From the NCBI GenBank assembly GCA_028873965.1, contig JAPPMU010000052.1, positions 1-64,000 on the forward strand: DNA of 64,000 nucleotides. Reading direction: 5' to 3'. Below are positions 60,967 through 64,000 of this stretch, piece after piece. The position numbers were made by a program, and so were the translations under genes. The DNA is from Chloroflexota bacterium (GTDB lineage: Bacteria; Chloroflexota; Dehalococcoidia; Lucifugimonadales; UBA3495). Each line of letters starts with the position of its first letter. Position 1 is the stretch's first letter. Under the pieces are notes generated by a model. That model was given only the letters and a program-made list of their open reading frames with translations, was not told the origin of the DNA and ran no database searches.

Positions 60967-63900
60967 TCAGTCGTCGGCGTGGTCCAGGCTGAGGGCCAGC
61001 ACCTCACGCAGCTCGGCATTGGACAATTCGGTGAGCCACCTCTCGGAGTTGCCGCCCACCACCCGCTCGGCGGTATCGCCCTTGGCCTCGATCATGGCGT
61101 CGATGTGGTCCTCCAGGGTGCCGGCGCAGATGAGCTTGTGGACGTGGACGTCTTTGGTCTGGCCGATGCGGAAGGCCCGGTCCGTGGCTTGGTTCTCCAC
61201 GGCCGGGTTCCACCAGCGGTCATAGTGGATCACGTGGTTGGCACGGGGCAGGTTTAGGCCGGAGCCGCCCGCCCGGAGGGAGAGAACGAACACCTGCGGC
61301 CCGTGGGGATCGTTTTGGAACCGCTCCACCATGCCGTCCCGCACGCGGCGCGACACGCCGCCGTGGAGAAAGGGCGTCTCGATGCCGAAGTTCTCCTGCA
61401 CGTACCGCTGGATGATGGCGCCCATCTCGGCGAACTGGCTGAACACCAGCGCGCGGTCTCCGTTGGGGATGATCTCGTCCAGCAGCTGGTGCAGACGTTC
61501 CATCTTGCCGGAGCGTCCGGCGATGGGGGAGTTGTCGGCCAGGAGCTGACGCGGATGGTTGCACGCCTGCTTCAGCTTGGTGAGGGTGTCCAGGATGGAC
61601 CCCCGGCGCTGGATGCCCTCCTGCTGCTCCATGCGGGCTTCCGCCTCTCGCAGCACTGCTTCGTAGAGGGTCACCTGCTCACGGGTCAGGCTGCAGTATT
61701 GCTTGGTCTCATGCTTGTCGGGCAGGTCGTCGATGATGGACCGGTCGGTCTTGACCCGGCGCAGGATGAACGGGCCGGTGGCCTTCTGGAGCCGGCTGGC
61801 GGCGGCCGCGTCGTGGTTGGCCTGGATGGGGACAAAGTAGTTGCGCTTGAACTGGGCCTGGGTGCCCAGCAAGCCGGGATTCAGAAACTCCATGATGGAC
61901 CACAGGTCGCCCACGTGGTTCTCCACCGGGGTTCCGGTAAGGGCAACGCGGTAGTCGGCGGGCAGGTTCCTGGCGGCCTGGGCCTGCCGGGATACCGGGT
62001 TCTTGATGTTCTGCGCTTCGTCCAGTATCACGGCGCGCCACGGCACGTCGCTGAGGAATTTGGCATCGCGCAGCATGGTTCCGTAGCTGGTGACGATGAT
62101 CTGGTGGTTCGAGGCTGTCTTGTGGAAGCGGACGCCGCGTTTTCGCCCTGGGCCGTGGTGGAGCATCACGTTGAGGTCGGGGGTGAACTTCGCTGATTCC
62201 CGCTGCCAGTTGTACATCAGCGAGGTGGGGCACACCAGCAGGTTGGGCCGTTCGTTGCCCTCCTCCTCGTCAAGCTGCAGGGCCGCCAGGGTCTGGATGG
62301 TTTTGCCCAAGCCCATGTCGTCCGCCAGGCAGGCGCCCAGGCCCCACTGGCGCAGGAAGGTCAGCCAGGCGTAGCCCGCCTCCTGATAGGGACGCAGCGA
62401 GCCTTGGAACGATGCGGGAGCGTCCGGCCTTTCGATCTGCGTCTTCCCGTCCAGCTGTTCCATCAGCCGGGCGATCCAATCGTCGGTCTGCAGGGAGACG
62501 TTGTCGTCCGCCGCCCGGTCGTCGGCGTCGAGGCTGATATGGATAGCGTCCCGGACGCTGACCTGCTGCTTGTTGCTCCAGAAGTCGGCGGCCTCGCGGA
62601 TTTCGTCGGCGTTGATTTCCACCCACTGCCCCCGCAGACGCACCAGGGGCGTCTTCAGCTCCGCCAGCTCTGCCAGTTCTTCGGGTGTTATCGTCTGGTC
62701 GCCCAGCGCGACCATCACGTCCAGGTCCAGCATGGTGGACAGGCTGATGTGGCCGCCCCCCTGCATGGACGGTGTTTTGACCCTGGCGCGGATGGCGGGC
62801 CGGGTTCTGGAGCCGCGACGGGTCCACCACGCGGGGAGCAGTACCCCGAAACCGGCCTGCTGCAGGGCCGGAGCCTCGGCGTTCAGGAATTGGTGGGCCC
62901 CCGCTGTGGGCAGCTTCTGGCCGGCGGGCCGCTTGCCGTGCAGGCTCGCGGCGATGGGCGGACACAGGTTGGCAGCCTGGGCCAGGGACGACAGCAGGAA
63001 CTCCCTGGGGCTGAAATCGGGGTTGCGGGCGTCCCTGCGCCGGCGCTTCCAGACGGTTTCGGCGGGCAGCAGCAGGCTGTGGTCGTCGTGGGGCTGGAGC
63101 AGGTAGCGGAGATACCAGTCGCCCTGGCCGATGGCCGGAGCCTCGTCATCCGCCGGTTCCGGCGGCTCCTCCAGCCGGATGCAGAGACGATAGGGCGCGT
63201 TGGCAGCGGCAGCGATGGGACGATGCCACTCCGACACCTGCTGGCGCAACTGTTGCAGCTGAACCAGAGGCGCGTCGATGATCCCATCGGCGGAGCTGAG
63301 GGAGTGGAGCCAGGCGTCGTGAGCCGAATCGACCCCGCCGTTCGCGGCATCGGGACCCAGGGCGCCTCGGACCAGGTGATCCACCGTGACGTCGAGGAAG
63401 GCTCTCAGTACGGTCGATGCGGCCGGCGTGGGAGGTTGCGGGGCCGCGGCGTTGGTTACCGAGCGGGCCGACGGTGGCATCAGACTGGCCAGTTGGGCCA
63501 GCCGGTGAGCGTCATCTCCGATGAACAGCGGCTTCCATGTCGCAATGACCCTATCGCCGCGTCCGGTCACAGTGGGCAGGTACTGCTGCCGCGTCGCCAG
63601 CGAGAGGCCGAACCGGTAGGCCCGATACCAGTAGGCGACCTCCGGCCCCAGGATAACACCGGGTTTCAGCACGGGCCGGTCCTGGCAGCTCTGCAGGAAC
63701 TCGGCGGCTGCTCCGGCGTCCAGCCGAATTGCGGACACCCGCCAAGGCCGGATGCGGGGCTTGGCCCGGGACTTGGGGGCGTCGCCGGCCAGCGGGCTTG
63801 ACGGCAGGGGAGTGTTTCCCTTGCTGGGCAGCCAAACGGTTGCCTCGCCGGCCATGATGTCGTAGTCAGGCAGATCGATGGCCTCAAGCAGCAGGTCGAT

Positions 63901-64000
63901 ATCGGCGCAGCCGGGATGCCGGTCCGCGTTGGTTTGGTCCTGCCTCGCGGCGGAGTCCTCGCCCCACAGGACCAGCCGCTCCTCGAGTTGTGCGGTGTGG
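60967..64000 (-). CDS. SNF2-family helicase, N-terminus beyond the right edge
   Basis: This is a large ATP-dependent translocase. Walker A is ADDMGLGKTIQTLAAL, Walker B LDEAQNIKNP, then TGTPVENHVGDLWSIMEFLNPG, and the C-terminal helicase lobe with HGGVSRRVRDGMVERF, LSLRAGGSGLNLPRANHVIHYDRWWNPAVENQATDRAFRIGQTKDV. The track starts at 63855, but the frame stays open to 64000 (HTAQLEERLVLWGEDSAARQ...LLLEAIDLPDYDIM), so the gene is cut by the edge. A SWIM gene follows. Role in transcription, repair or defence is not set by sequence. Confidence 0.93.
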   Translation of the reverse strand, partial: HTAQLEERLVLWGEDSAARQDQTNADRHPGCADIDLLLEAIDLPDYDIMAGEATVWLPSKGNTPLPSSPLAGDAPKSRAKPRIRPWRVSAIRLDAGAAAEFLQSCQDRPVLKPGVILGPEVAYWYRAYRFGLSLATRQQYLPTVTGRGDRVIATWKPLFIGDDAHRLAQLASLMPPSARSVTNAAAPQPPTPAASTVLRAFLDVTVDHLVRGALGPDAANGGVDSAHDAWLHSLSSADGIIDAPLVQLQQLRQQVSEWHRPIAAAANAPYRLCIRLEEPPEPADDEAPAIGQGDWYLRYLLQPHDDHSLLLPAETVWKRRRRDARNPDFSPREFLLSSLAQAANLCPPIAASLHGKRPAGQKLPTAGAHQFLNAEAPALQQAGFGVLLPAWWTRRGSRTRPAIRARVKTPSMQGGGHISLSTMLDLDVMVALGDQTITPEELAELAELKTPLVRLRGQWVEINADEIREAADFWSNKQQVSVRDAIHISLDADDRAADDNVSLQTDDWIARLMEQLDGKTQIERPDAPASFQGSLRPYQEAGYAWLTFLRQWGLGACLADDMGLGKTIQTLAALQLDEEEGNERPNLLVCPTSLMYNWQRESAKFTPDLNVMLHHGPGRKRGVRFHKTASNHQIIVTSYGTMLRDAKFLSDVPWRAVILDEAQNIKNPVSRQAQAARNLPADYRVALTGTPVENHVGDLWSIMEFLNPGLLGTQAQFKRNYFVPIQANHDAAAASRLQKATGPFILRRVKTDRSIIDDLPDKHETKQYCSLTREQVTLYEAVLREAEARMEQQEGIQRRGSILDTLTKLKQACNHPRQLLADNSPIAGRSGKMERLHQLLDEIIPNGDRALVFSQFAEMGAIIQRYVQENFGIETPFLHGGVSRRVRDGMVERFQNDPHGPQVFVLSLRAGGSGLNLPRANHVIHYDRWWNPAVENQATDRAFRIGQTKDVHVHKLICAGTLEDHIDAMIEAKGDTAERVVGGNSERWLTELSNAELREVLALSLDHADD

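Overview
The window is high-GC bacterial chromosomal DNA, densely coding on both strands. It most likely comes from Chloroflexota (Dehalococcoidia or SAR202-like). This is inferred from three things: an 11-gene complex I cluster without nuoE/F/G, a giant membrane protein with the domain named for Chloroflexi and Archaea (Chlor_Arch_YYY, DUF2298), and several luciferase-like flavin oxidoreductases. There is no rRNA gene or other taxonomic marker in the window, so the assignment is tentative.

Layout. 1-4979: cysC, ilvE, plsY, an EamA transporter and an arylsulfotransferase-like propeller. 5031-6943: a lower-GC two-gene cassette, an AAA ATPase followed by a TOPRIM-like or MAD4-like partner, closed by a strong bidirectional terminator. 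This is the best candidate for a defence system. 7001-18326, mostly minus strand: CoA-transferase A/B, a PrsW protease, an RDD protein, a HAD hydrolase, a metallo-beta-lactamase-fold protein, an amidohydrolase (plus strand), a retropepsin-like protein with a small partner, a PEP-mutase-family enzyme, an aldo/keto reductase and a gluzincin-type lipoprotein. 18432-24918: an SDR lacking the canonical catalytic residues, tRNA-Gly(GCC), and a catabolic-looking cluster (two luciferase-like oxidoreductases, 2-hydroxyacid dehydrogenase, quinone reductase, methyltransferase, cupin). 25466-33626: speD-speE, trmD plus a thioesterase, an amidohydrolase, a TolB-like lipoprotein, a flavin reductase, two small membrane proteins of one architectural family, and a CinA-like/NadD-like fusion.

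33687-46718 holds the respiratory complex I genes nuoA, B, C, D, H, I, J, K, L, M, N. They follow a good TTGACA-17-TACGAT promoter and are interrupted by five unrelated small genes: an unknown, a HicB-like protein, a Uma2 nuclease-like protein, a Cys-pair protein and a duplicated-domain lipoprotein. 46719-49560 is an accessory stretch with a palindromic repeat element, a second retropepsin-like gene, a frameshifted fibronectin/excalibur secreted protein, a decayed three-unit CRISPR-like tract of type I-E appearance, and two small genes. 49561-57330 holds a LOG-like protein, enolase, GAPDH and a 1575-residue membrane glycosyltransferase-like protein. 57614-64000 holds an HpcH/HpaI aldolase, a Gfo/Idh/MocA oxidoreductase, and a SNF2 helicase with its SWIM zinc-finger partner. 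The helicase runs off the right edge.

Two genome-wide themes are visible. Near-consensus TATAAT boxes, most often followed by CGC, sit directly upstream of many starts and imply short leaders. A family of palindromic intergenic elements (GTCATTGCGAG...GGCAATCTC / GAGATTGCC...CAATGAC) occurs at least five times. All functional calls are from reading the sequences; no database search was run.
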